A stretch of 64,000 nucleotides of DNA, taken from the NCBI GenBank assembly GCA_035764005.1, contig DASTZZ010000095.1:1-64000 (forward strand), written 5' to 3'. Below the pieces are notes generated by a model. It was not told the DNA's origin and ran no database searches. It saw only the letters and a program-made list of their open reading frames with translations. Numbering within the stretch: the stretch's first letter is position 1; each line of letters starts with the position of its first letter. The position numbers and the translations under genes are program-made. This stretch comes from Terriglobales bacterium (GTDB lineage: Bacteria > Acidobacteriota > Terriglobia > Terriglobales > Acidobacteriaceae). Positions 53,795 to 61,977 of the stretch are shown here, in pieces.

Positions 53795-55285
53795 ATGAGC
53801 ACTCTTCCTTCGCTGAGGCGGCATCCGCAGCTTTACGAAATCAGCACACTGCAGTGGTTATCCAAGCTAAGCCGCAAATTAGGCCAGAAGGTATTGCTGG
53901 GCGATGTTCCCGTTTCAGAATGGGAGCGCCTGCGAGCTCTTGGCTTCGATCTCGTTTACCTCATGGGCATATGGAAGCGGAGTACGACAGGCCGCCTGCT
54001 GTCGCGCAGCCATTTGCCGCTTTTCTCTCGATATGACGAGGCGCTTCCTGGCTGGACGCTGGAAGACGTCGCCGGCTCGCCATTCTCGATCGAGCGATAC
54101 GAACCCGATCCGCTGATCGGAAGCCGGGAAGATTTGGAAGCTGTTCGTCGCCAGCTTAACGACCTCGGAATGCGCCTGATTCTCGATTTTGTGCCGAACC
54201 ATACAGGGCAGGACCATCCCTGGGTTCTTGAACATCCCGAGTATTACGTTCGCGGCGATCTCGCGGCGTATCGTAAGGCACCCGGCGATTTTTTCATGAG
54301 CGAAGGCGCGAATGGCAGGCCGGAAGTGATCGCGTACGGACGCGATCCGAACTTTGCTCCGTGGACCGACACCGCTCAGCTCAACTATTTCAACCCGGAA
54401 CTGCGGGCAGCGATGATCGAGCAGATTCGCCGCATCGCACAGTTCTGCGATGGCGCGCGCTGCGACATGGCGATGCTGCTGCTCAATGACAGCTTCCATC
54501 AGAACTGGGAGCCATTGTTGGAAGGGATAGCTGCGCCTGTGGAAGAGTTCTGGCGCGAGGCGACGCGGGCGGTTACGGACTTCATCTGGATCGCCGAAGC
54601 TTATTGCGATTGCGAGTGGGCCCTACAGCAGCTTGGGTTTAACTTTACGTATGACAAGCGGCTCTATGACCGCCTGCACGATGGGTTTGTCCGCGACGTT
54701 TATCTGCACCTCAAAGCCGATTGGGAGTTCCAGTCGCGCTCGGTGCGCTTTCTTGAAAACCACGATGAAGGCCGCGCTGCGACGGCTTTCGGCAAGAACC
54801 GGCTGCCGGCGGTCGCGGTTCTCGCGTGTACCATTCCGGGAATGCACTTTCTCAACGATGGGCAGCTCGAGGGCCTGCCGACCCAAGCCGTTGTGCAGCT
54901 CGCGCGCACGCGAGAAGAAGTAAGTGATGCTGAAGTCTTAAACCTATATGAGCGGATATTAAGGATCGTCGATGCTGCTGAGTTCCACGGCTCAAATTGG
55001 AAGCTGCTCGAAGTCGAAGATTCGAGCGACCACACGGCTTCAGATCTTATTGCTTACCTGTGGACTGGACAAGGAAGCTATCGGCTCGTTGTAGTGAATC
55101 TTGGCGCGGGAATCTCTACCGGGAGAATCTACCTTCCCACAGAGATGCTGCGATCACCTTCGCTGCGTTTCGATGACGTGCTGAACGGGCACGTATATGA
55201 ACGGCAAAGCTCAGACCTGAAGCAGTGGGGATTGTTTATCAAGCTGGATGGGTTTGCTGCGCACGTGTTCGCGGTACCGATCTAG
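53795..55285 (+). CDS. GH13 alpha-amylase family protein
   Basis: A soluble 496-residue TIM-barrel glycosidase. GH13 conserved regions: LILDFVPNHTG (~130), GARCDMAMLLL (nucleophile Asp ~225), WIAEAYCDCEWAL (acid/base Glu ~268), FLENHDEGRAA (transition-state Asp ~323). No signal peptide, so cytoplasmic. Regions are complete but the loops are shorter than in secreted amylases. A role in maltodextrin/glycogen or trehalose-type metabolism is plausible, with glgA in the same window. Substrate unknown. Confidence 0.88.
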   Translation: MSTLPSLRRHPQLYEISTLQWLSKLSRKLGQKVLLGDVPVSEWERLRALGFDLVYLMGIWKRSTTGRLLSRSHLPLFSRYDEALPGWTLEDVAGSPFSIERYEPDPLIGSREDLEAVRRQLNDLGMRLILDFVPNHTGQDHPWVLEHPEYYVRGDLAAYRKAPGDFFMSEGANGRPEVIAYGRDPNFAPWTDTAQLNYFNPELRAAMIEQIRRIAQFCDGARCDMAMLLLNDSFHQNWEPLLEGIAAPVEEFWREATRAVTDFIWIAEAYCDCEWALQQLGFNFTYDKRLYDRLHDGFVRDVYLHLKADWEFQSRSVRFLENHDEGRAATAFGKNRLPAVAVLACTIPGMHFLNDGQLEGLPTQAVVQLARTREEVSDAEVLNLYERILRIVDAAEFHGSNWKLLEVEDSSDHTASDLIAYLWTGQGSYRLVVVNLGAGISTGRIYLPTEMLRSPSLRFDDVLNGHVYERQSSDLKQWGLFIKLDGFAAHVFAVPI

Positions 55286-55314
55286 CCAATAATGCGAGCG
55301 CCTTTGCAACGCGC

Positions 55315-55390
55315 GTCAGTACCGTTCGCGGTAGCGAATGGGTCAGCAGTACGTCGCACTCACCCATCCGCTACCGCGGACGGTACTGAC
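55315..55390. repeat. 76-bp palindrome (GTCAGTACCG family), copy 1
   Basis: Left arm GTCAGTACCGTTCGCGGTAG plus CGAATGGGT and right arm ACCCATCCGCTACCGCGGAC plus GGTACTGAC are near-perfect mirror images with an ~18-bp loop. The same element with small changes is at 61861-61938. Here it lies between the convergent GH13 and UdgX genes, where it could act as a two-way terminator. Confidence 0.8.
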
Positions 55391-55439
55391 TTTCAGTGAT
55401 TCGCTGTCGGAATCGGCAGCATCCATAGTTCAAGCCGGT

Positions 55440-56090
55440 TCAAGCAGCTTTCCTACTGCTATGGATGTGCGAGGCCACTACGCGGAGGTCATCGATGAAC
55501 TTGGCCATCTCAGCGTGGCGGGATTCGTCATCGGGCGCTCGCAAAATCGAGGAAGGGTGGACTGTGGCAATAATCGGAGTCGCTCCGGTTGAAATTACTT
55601 TCCCGCGACTTTGAGTGACGCGGAAATCGCGTCCGAGCAGAGCCTGCGCCGCCGTCGCTCCGAGTGCGACGATGACTTTTGGCTTAACCACATTCACTTC
55701 TTCGTCGAACCACGGACGGCACGCGGCAATCTGCATTCCGTTAGGCTTCTTGTGAATGCGGCGCTTGCCGCGCGGTTCCCATTTGAAATGCTTTACGACG
55801 TTGGTTACATAAACGTCATCGCGGTCGATGCCTGCAGCAGCAAGCGCCTTGTCCAGAGCTCGGCCCGCAGGACCGACAAACGGACGTCCTTGCAGATCTT
55901 CATCGTTGCCCGGCTGCTCGCCAACCAGCATCACTTCCGCGCCCGGCTTTCCTTCTCCAAACACAGTTTGCGTACCGCGCTGCCATAGATCGCAGCCACG
56001 GCACGACTTTGCGGCCTCGCGCAGCGCCGGAAGTGTCTTGCGCGCCGGCAGGAAATTTGCAGCCGAAATGGAGCGAAGCTTGGGAGACAT
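55440..56090 (-). CDS. UdgX-type uracil-DNA glycosylase
   Basis: A 216-residue family-4-like uracil-DNA glycosylase of the UdgX branch. Motif A GEQPGNDEDLQGRPFVGPAG, the UdgX-specific R-loop KRRIHKKPN (His113), motif B TVHPSSILR. Fe-S residues: Cys30 and Cys33 (CRGC), Cys124 (ACRPW); His101 (VVKHFKWEP) sits where classic family 4 has a Cys. Known UdgX excises uracil and then forms a covalent bond with the DNA through the R-loop His. ATG start preferred to a TTG four codons upstream. Convergent with the GH13 gene. Confidence 0.92.
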   Translation of the reverse strand: MSPKLRSISAANFLPARKTLPALREAAKSCRGCDLWQRGTQTVFGEGKPGAEVMLVGEQPGNDEDLQGRPFVGPAGRALDKALAAAGIDRDDVYVTNVVKHFKWEPRGKRRIHKKPNGMQIAACRPWFDEEVNVVKPKVIVALGATAAQALLGRDFRVTQSRGKVISTGATPIIATVHPSSILRAPDDESRHAEMAKFIDDLRVVASHIHSSRKAA

Positions 56091-56221
56091 AAGCGCTCTC
56101 AATCTTGGATGACGAGAACGCCGCTTGCGGTACCCTGCAATTGTCGGCGGCCGGTCTGCGGTCTGCCCGCAAACGGCTGTGATTCTGAATGCGCCGAGGC
56201 TTTCTTGTTCCTCCAGATGCG

Positions 56222-58921
56222 CTACTCCGGCAGCTTCGCCTCTCCACGAATTGAAAAAGTGCCGTTGACCGTCTTGGCTTCGGTTCCCGGCTGCCCGCCG
56301 CCAACCGAAATTTTGTAAGTCCCTGCAGCGATCATTGGCTGGCCCGCTTCGGACACCATGCTCAGATCGCGACCTTTGAGATCAAATGCGACGGTCTTGC
56401 TTTCACCAGCGTTCAAGTGCACGCGCTCGAACCCGCGCAGCGCTTTGTGTGGAGCACCCTGCACATTGGGAAAGCTGAGATAGAGCTGGACTACTTCGTC
56501 GCCTTGTTTTTCTCCAGTGTTCTTCACTGTGACCTCAGCATGGAGAGGAGCGCCGGCCTTTATAGCGCCTGAGGGCAGCTTCAGGTCGCTGTAATCGAAC
56601 TGCGTGTAGCTCAGCCCGTATCCGAAGGGGTACAACGGCGCGCCTTCGAAATACCGATACGTTCTGTTCGCCATCGCGTACTCTTCGAAAGGCGGCAGCT
56701 GGCTAATGTCTTTATAGAAAGTAACCGGCAGACGACCACTGGGGTTGTTTTTGCCGCTCAGAGTTTCCGCGATTGCGGCGCCGCCTTCTTCGCCTGAGTA
56801 CCAGGCTTCGAGAATCGCATTCGCGTGCTCATTCGCCCAGTTCACGCCGAGCGCGCTGCCGTTCATCAGCACGACAACCAGAGGTTTGCCCGCAGAGGCT
56901 ACAGCTTCGAGCAGATCGTGTTCCGGTTTGGGAAGATCGAGGCTGGTGCGATCGCCTCCCTTGAAGCCTTCTTCGCTCACCGGCATCTCTTCGCCTTCAA
57001 GTTCGCTGGTGATGCCGACTGCGGCAACCACTACGTCAGCTTCTCTTGCCGCAGTGACCGCTTGGGGAGATGGAGTGCGGTCGTACTTCGACCAGATCAG
57101 TTCCATTTGGATGGGACCTGGTTGCGTCCGTCCGTAACGGGCCTTGATTGCGACCTTTTTGCCTTGCTCCAAATGAACATGTCCGACTTTGGATTCGAGG
57201 TCGTTTGCAGTCCCCATGAATTCTTGCGCGAGCAGCTTACCGTCGACGCTGACCGACGCAAACGTTCCTTGCGCCCTGACGCCAATGTTGAACTCCCCGG
57301 TTTCCGTCGGCGTAAGGATACCGTTCCATTCAACCATTAACGGCTTGCCGGAAGCTTCGGGTGGAACATCCTCTGCTTGCAACTCGACCGTCGATTGCTG
57401 ACGGCTCGTGATCGGCGTAGGTTTGGCTCCAAACAGTTCGCCTGTAGAGAAATCGACTTTAACTCCAGGCTGTCCGTCGGGAGTAGTCAGCATCGAAGCC
57501 GGAACCGGTTCGCCTTCATTGCGCAGGAACTGCGTTCCCGGAACGAAACTGATCTGCGCTTCAGGAAATTCCGCCTTTAATCCTTCCAGCATCGATACCG
57601 TGTGGTTGGGAATGCCAGTGTAATTCCCGAGAAGCACCTTCGTCTGATCGGCAAGTGGGCCAATGACGGCGATCTTAATTCCGCTTTTCTTTAAGGGAAG
57701 GATGCCATCGTTTTTGAGCAGCACCATCGATTCATTCGCCAGCTTGCGAGCCAGGGCGCGATGTTCAGCGCTGTCGAGTTGGCTCTCGTCAATTTTGGTG
57801 TATGGCACCATTTCGGGAGGATCGAACATGCCCAACTTGATCCGCGCGGTGAAGAGGCGGCGGAGGGCAGTATCGATCTCGCCTTGCTTCAAGATGCCTT
57901 CCTTGTAGGCGTCGAGATATGGCTTGTAATCGTGATCGTCAGTGACCTTGGCAAGAAAGTCGACGCATTCGTTGTCCATGCCGCGCTGGACCGCGAGGGC
58001 GGATGCTTCAGCTTGCGTCTTGGTGAAATGGTGATCCTGGAAGATGTTGATCACCGCGCCGCAATCGGAGACAACGTATCCCTGGAATTTCCATTTACCA
58101 CGCAATTGATCGTCGAGCAGGAACTGATTCACGCAGGCTGGCTGTCCATTGATGCTGTTGTAGGCACACATTACCGAACCTGCTTTCGCTTCCGTAACCG
58201 TGGCGCGAAAGGCCGGCAAGTATGTGTCGAGTTCATCGTGCTTGCTCACGACTACATCGGCAGTGTGGCGTGTCGGTTCAGGTCCACTGTGTACGGCGAA
58301 GTGCTTAGGAGTGGAAATCACGCGATAGTACTTTGGATCGTCGCCTTGCATACCGGTAACAAAGGCGACGCCCATGCGCGCGGTGAGGAATGGATCTTCG
58401 CCGTAGGTTTCCTGCCCGCGTCCCCAGCGCGGATCACGAAAGATGTTGATGTTCGGCGCCCAGAAGTCCAGCCCTTCAAAGATGTTGCTGTGGCCGGCGC
58501 GAACGAACTGCATATGCTTGATGCGTCCCTCGATGCCGATGTCGACTGCCATCTGGTGGATGGTTTTCGTGTCGAAGGTCGCAGCCAGTCCGATTGGCTC
58601 CGGAAACTCCGTGGTCCCGTTGGACAGAACGCCATGCAGGCTCTCGCTCCACCAGTCATAGGCGGGAATTCCCAATCGGGGAATAGCACGCGATTGGTTG
58701 ACGAGTTGAGACACCTTTTCTTCCACTGTCATACGCTTCAGCAAGTCGTTCACGCGCTGCTCGACCGGCAGCGATGGATTCATGAACGGCAGTTTGGATA
58801 CATTCGCCGGTGGCTGCTCGGTCTGTTGCGCCAGTGTGATGTGGCAGAACAGCACGGCCACAACGAGAAGCAAAGGCAGAATCCGGGTCCAACGTTGCCT
58901 GCAATGTGTGTTCATGTTCAT
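56222..58921 (-). CDS. Secreted GH3 beta-glucosidase/xylosidase with PA14 and FnIII-like domains
   Basis: An 899-residue exported glycosidase. Signal peptide ~1-31; GH3 N-terminal barrel ~50-370 with WWSESLHGV, FRDPRWGRGQETYGEDP, PKHFAVHSGPEPTRH and nucleophile Asp286 (GYVVSDCGAV); GH3 C-terminal sandwich (KNDGILPLKKSGIKIAVIGP, AAVGITSELEGEEM) interrupted by a PA14 domain (~490-620, VEWNGILTPTETGEFNIGVR); and a fibronectin III-like end (AEVTVKNTGEKQGDEVVQLY). The pattern is the plant-like xylosidase/beta-glucosidase branch acting on plant polysaccharide fragments. Confidence 0.93.
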   Translation of the reverse strand: MNMNTHCRQRWTRILPLLLVVAVLFCHITLAQQTEQPPANVSKLPFMNPSLPVEQRVNDLLKRMTVEEKVSQLVNQSRAIPRLGIPAYDWWSESLHGVLSNGTTEFPEPIGLAATFDTKTIHQMAVDIGIEGRIKHMQFVRAGHSNIFEGLDFWAPNINIFRDPRWGRGQETYGEDPFLTARMGVAFVTGMQGDDPKYYRVISTPKHFAVHSGPEPTRHTADVVVSKHDELDTYLPAFRATVTEAKAGSVMCAYNSINGQPACVNQFLLDDQLRGKWKFQGYVVSDCGAVINIFQDHHFTKTQAEASALAVQRGMDNECVDFLAKVTDDHDYKPYLDAYKEGILKQGEIDTALRRLFTARIKLGMFDPPEMVPYTKIDESQLDSAEHRALARKLANESMVLLKNDGILPLKKSGIKIAVIGPLADQTKVLLGNYTGIPNHTVSMLEGLKAEFPEAQISFVPGTQFLRNEGEPVPASMLTTPDGQPGVKVDFSTGELFGAKPTPITSRQQSTVELQAEDVPPEASGKPLMVEWNGILTPTETGEFNIGVRAQGTFASVSVDGKLLAQEFMGTANDLESKVGHVHLEQGKKVAIKARYGRTQPGPIQMELIWSKYDRTPSPQAVTAAREADVVVAAVGITSELEGEEMPVSEEGFKGGDRTSLDLPKPEHDLLEAVASAGKPLVVVLMNGSALGVNWANEHANAILEAWYSGEEGGAAIAETLSGKNNPSGRLPVTFYKDISQLPPFEEYAMANRTYRYFEGAPLYPFGYGLSYTQFDYSDLKLPSGAIKAGAPLHAEVTVKNTGEKQGDEVVQLYLSFPNVQGAPHKALRGFERVHLNAGESKTVAFDLKGRDLSMVSEAGQPMIAAGTYKISVGGGQPGTEAKTVNGTFSIRGEAKLPE

Positions 58922-59084
58922 GCCTGAAAGAGGGATGACTGCGAAGCGGGAATGTTAATGTCCCAGCCTGGATTCAGCAAGGAGAAAACGATTGTCTAAA
59001 ACGTTGTAGAGCACGGAACGACAGAGGGAGTGTGCGAGGGGGGATTCTGGGCGTGCGCTGAACCAAGCACATTTGGATCTGCGC

Positions 59085-60344
59085 TTACTTCCCGGGGCGT
59101 GTTCCGGAATCGAAAGAGATCGACGTCTTTACCAAGTTACCGAGTTCCGATTCGCTATCGCTTTCGAGAAGCCAGATCACCCAGTAGTTGCGAATACTGG
59201 TAAGCACGAAAAGCATATGGATCTTGCGCCGTAAAGCGGAGCCGACGATTGGCGCTGAAGTTGAGCTGGGAATCTCAAAGAAAAGATGATTTCCGATCTC
59301 TGCGGCCCGCATAGTCTTTGCCGAGCGCCCCATGAGTGGGCTGCCAGCGAATGCACGAATCAAGCTGGCGCCGAAAACCTGAAGGCCGGTGCGGTCGAGC
59401 GCTGATTCGGGATATTTCTCGCCGGGTGCGTAACAGGCGGGATCGGCGGCGGCGATCACGATGCGAGGACTGAATCCGGACTGTCCATCTGCGGGCTGAA
59501 CTGCGGAAGCGAGAACGCGAATGCACTGCTCCGAAAAACTCTGTGGTGTGTTCAACGACCCTGAACGGGTGTCGTGTTCGCCCTTGGGATCGCTGGGATC
59601 TCCGACTGCAATGCGCCAGGCGTTCGGGAATAAGTAGGAAAATCCCAAGCTGGAATTCACGTACTTTGTGCCAAAGAGCGTGCCGGTGTCGAGTTTGGCA
59701 AGATCGAGTTGCGGAGCGTTCGTGAGCCACCAAAGCGCTGCCTCGGGCAGATATGGCTGAGCATCCTTCGCGAGTTCCTGCTTGACGTTCGCCGGATCGA
59801 AGAACTTGATTGACTCAATGTTCTGGCGAAGCTCCTCCTTCAACTTGCCGCTGTACGAGTACACCGAAAACTGAATAACAAAGCCGCCGATGCCGGTCGC
59901 GTAGCGCATCTGATACAGCTTCGGTTTCGAATCAGTCTTCTCGGTCTCGCTCTTCCAAAACAGGTGCCGGCCAATACTCAATGCCTGTGGACCATCCTGC
60001 TTCGGAGCGTCGGGGAAGATTACAGCCTTTTCCGCTGCCATATCAGGATCTTTGAATACCTGTGTAGCAGTGATGCTCCACTCTACGAAGTCTTTTTGTG
60101 AAGACGATTGGCTCAGCAGGTAGTGCTGGACCCGCGTGTTGTTTTTCTGGCTGAAGTCGCGGATCTGAAAATTGCCCGATTTGGGCAATTGAATCGTGAA
60201 CCCAAAGTACGCATTGGTATATTCGTGTGCAGAAAAGTATCCGCTCTCCGGAATGGGAACTTTGGGCTGCGGCGTGGAATCAGCGCGTGCACAGATTCCA
60301 ACCACGAGCCACAGCAGCGGGAGCAAAGCAAAGATCCTGCGCAT
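59085..60344 (-). CDS. Secreted protein of unknown function
   Basis: A 419-residue protein; the ATG giving MRRIFALLPLLWLVVGICARA has a clean signal peptide, while the frame remains open 56 codons further upstream. The mature part has two related alpha/beta stretches, each with the pattern YTNAYFGFTIQLPKSGNF (~45) and KYVNSSLGFSYLFPNAWRI (~240), suggesting a duplicated domain of the PsbP/Mog1-like shape. Family not recognised. It lies downstream of the ECF sigma/anti-sigma genes (170 bp). Confidence 0.65.
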   Translation of the reverse strand: MRRIFALLPLLWLVVGICARADSTPQPKVPIPESGYFSAHEYTNAYFGFTIQLPKSGNFQIRDFSQKNNTRVQHYLLSQSSSQKDFVEWSITATQVFKDPDMAAEKAVIFPDAPKQDGPQALSIGRHLFWKSETEKTDSKPKLYQMRYATGIGGFVIQFSVYSYSGKLKEELRQNIESIKFFDPANVKQELAKDAQPYLPEAALWWLTNAPQLDLAKLDTGTLFGTKYVNSSLGFSYLFPNAWRIAVGDPSDPKGEHDTRSGSLNTPQSFSEQCIRVLASAVQPADGQSGFSPRIVIAAADPACYAPGEKYPESALDRTGLQVFGASLIRAFAGSPLMGRSAKTMRAAEIGNHLFFEIPSSTSAPIVGSALRRKIHMLFVLTSIRNYWVIWLLESDSESELGNLVKTSISFDSGTRPGK

Positions 60345-60514
60345 CAGAGCACCAGAATGGCTTCGGTGAAGGCCTTCTGAGCTACAGTTTATCGCCCTAT
60401 CTGGGGTTCTCCCAGTGAGCACTACATCGACAGACGCCGGCGCATGCTTAATTTTGAATTTCGAACTTTTGTCGTAAAGACTAAGACTGGGCCAGGCCTG
60501 CCCTGTACGCAATC

Positions 60515-60763
60515 CTAGGTAGTCTGTTCCCGCTTGCTTTTACATTTGCTGACGATTGCTTGGTGGAGTCGATCTCGGATGGGTTCTGGGAGGGGATAAA
60601 CTTCGTTGTCTCGGTAGATCTCGATGGTCTTTTGCGTTGTATTGCAGACAACGAAGCAGTTGTGGCACCACTGGAGGTGTTCTTCCAGCTCCGTTTTAAG
60701 CTGGACGTCAATGTTGCCGTCCAGGTATTCGTTCAGTTCTTTAAGGAAGTCTTTGCACTTCAC
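60515..60763 (-). CDS. Zinc-finger anti-sigma factor (zf-HC2/ZAS)
   Basis: An 82-residue protein with the ZAS zinc motif: Cys3, His29, Cys33, Cys36 (EEHLQWCHNC). There is no TM segment, so it is a cytoplasmic, possibly thiol-sensing anti-sigma factor of the RsrA/ChrR type. Its GTG start overlaps the sigma stop by 4 bp (GTGA), a firm sign of coupling. The zinc cysteines make redox control plausible; the trigger is unknown. Confidence 0.88.
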   Translation of the reverse strand: MKCKDFLKELNEYLDGNIDVQLKTELEEHLQWCHNCFVVCNTTQKTIEIYRDNEVYPLPEPIRDRLHQAIVSKCKSKREQTT

Positions 60764-61395
60764 TGCGGCTTAGCCCCGTCCCTTTTACCTTTTTGGAAGT
60801 AGCGGTTGAGGCGCTCCCGAAGTTGGAGCCTTGCTCTCAAAAGCCGCGATTTCACGGCAGGGACGCTTAAATTTAACATCTCTGCCGTCTCTTCTGTCGA
60901 TAATCCTTCGATGTCCCGCAATACGAAAACGGTGCGGAAACTTTGGGGTAAACCTTGGATTGTCCTTTGGAGTATGTCCCCCAATTCCGATTGACCGTAA
61001 AGCTGTTCCGGGTTTGGACCCCAATCGGCGACCTCGCGGGGCATGCTGCCCTCTTCGGTCTCCACGTCCTCGTCGATCGATACAGTTTTGCTAGTCTTTC
61101 GCCTGCGCAGTTTCATCAGGGCTTCATTCACTGCTATGCGCACAAGCCATGTATAGAACTTCGAATTGCCCTGGAATTGATTCAGGTTCTGGTAGGCCTT
61201 GATAAAGGCGTCCTGAACAACGTCTTCGGCGTCCTCGCGGTTCTGCGTGATGTGCTGCGCGATACGGAACACATTCCGGTCGTAGCGCTTGATTAATTGC
61301 TCAAACGCGCCGACGTCGCCCTGGCGTGCCGCTTCTACCAGCGCCAGTTCTTCGGTCTGTGGCTCCGCAATTTTTGGTGCTTCAAGACTGTTCAT
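60760..61395 (-). CDS. ECF RNA polymerase sigma factor
   Basis: A 211-residue RpoE/SigW-like sigma factor. Region 2 (FEQLIKRYDRNVFRIAQHITQNREDAEDVVQDAFIKAYQNL) and region 4 (LPQSFRTVFVLRDIEGLSTEETAEMLNLSVPAVKSRLLRARLQLRERL) are complete. Acidic linker SIDEDVETEEGS. The ATG at MNSLEAP is preferred; a start 21 codons upstream would overlap the divergent gene. Followed by its ZAS anti-sigma factor. Confidence 0.95.
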   Translation of the reverse strand: MNSLEAPKIAEPQTEELALVEAARQGDVGAFEQLIKRYDRNVFRIAQHITQNREDAEDVVQDAFIKAYQNLNQFQGNSKFYTWLVRIAVNEALMKLRRRKTSKTVSIDEDVETEEGSMPREVADWGPNPEQLYGQSELGDILQRTIQGLPQSFRTVFVLRDIEGLSTEETAEMLNLSVPAVKSRLLRARLQLRERLNRYFQKGKRDGAKPQ

Positions 61396-61403
61396 ACCTG
61401 TAC

Positions 61404-61422
61404 GACTCACAAATATTGAGTC
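61404..61422. promoter_or_regulatory. Palindrome in the ECF sigma / CuA-like divergent region
   Basis: GACTC and GAGTC arms with a 9-bp AT-rich centre in the 38-bp gap between the two divergent starts. The gap is too short for two separate promoters, so one or both genes are controlled from here or from within the other's start region. Candidate operator only. Confidence 0.35.
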
Positions 61423-61433
61423 TGTTATCTTAA

Positions 61434-61841
61434 ATGCAAGTACGCATTCCCCGTGCATTTAGTTTAATCACTTATTCTTTGCTGCCCGATAAAGCCAGAT
61501 TTCATCTGTTTGCGCTGATTGGCGCGCTGCTCCTAAGTTCCTGCAACAGCAAGCCTTCCGAGCTGCACTACGAATTTGTGTTTGTGACAATGCGAAAATT
61601 CGCCATTGAGCCCGCAATAATTCGAGCAAAACAGGGCGAACACCTCGAGCTTCAAGTTTCGACCAAAGACGTTCAGCACGGGTTTCAAGTGGAGCAGCTT
61701 GGGATTAATGAATCCATTCAGCCCGGGACAACGGTGAAAATACCCATCGACACGTCAAAAAAGGGCGAATTCAAAGTCAACTGCAGCATCATCTGCGGAC
61801 CGGGTCACGACGATATGCAGGCGAAGATTGTGATTGAGTGA
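61434..61841 (+). CDS. Lipoprotein with CuA-like cupredoxin domain
   Basis: A 135-residue protein. N-terminal signal with lipobox LLLSSC (Cys37), then a cupredoxin sandwich. Potential copper ligands: His82 (DVQHGFQVE), Cys117 and Cys121 (NCSIICGPGH), His125 and Met128. The C-x3-C-x3-H-x2-M spacing is exactly that of the CuA site in cytochrome oxidase subunit II and nitrous oxide reductase. It may be a free electron carrier or copper chaperone in the periplasm. No oxidase genes are nearby. Divergent from the ECF sigma gene, with 38 bp between the starts. Confidence 0.87.
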   Translation: MQVRIPRAFSLITYSLLPDKARFHLFALIGALLLSSCNSKPSELHYEFVFVTMRKFAIEPAIIRAKQGEHLELQVSTKDVQHGFQVEQLGINESIQPGTTVKIPIDTSKKGEFKVNCSIICGPGHDDMQAKIVIE

Positions 61842-61860
61842 CGGAACCGAGACGTCTTGT

Positions 61861-61938
61861 CGGTCAGTACCGTCCGCGGGTAGCGGATGGGTAATGATCA
61901 GCCACGCACTCATCTGCTACCGCAGACGGTACTGACCG
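61861..61938. repeat. 78-bp palindrome (GTCAGTACCG family), copy 2
   Basis: Same element as 55315-55390: left arm GGTCAGTACCGTCCGCGGGT plus AGCGGATGGGT, right arm ATCTGCTACCGCAGACGGTA plus CTGACC. It lies between the CuA-like gene stop and the GAF gene start, both on the plus strand, so it may end transcription of the first. Confidence 0.8.
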
Positions 61939-61977
61939 TAGTTCACCCGATTCACTTATAATCCGGCCAGACGCCAC

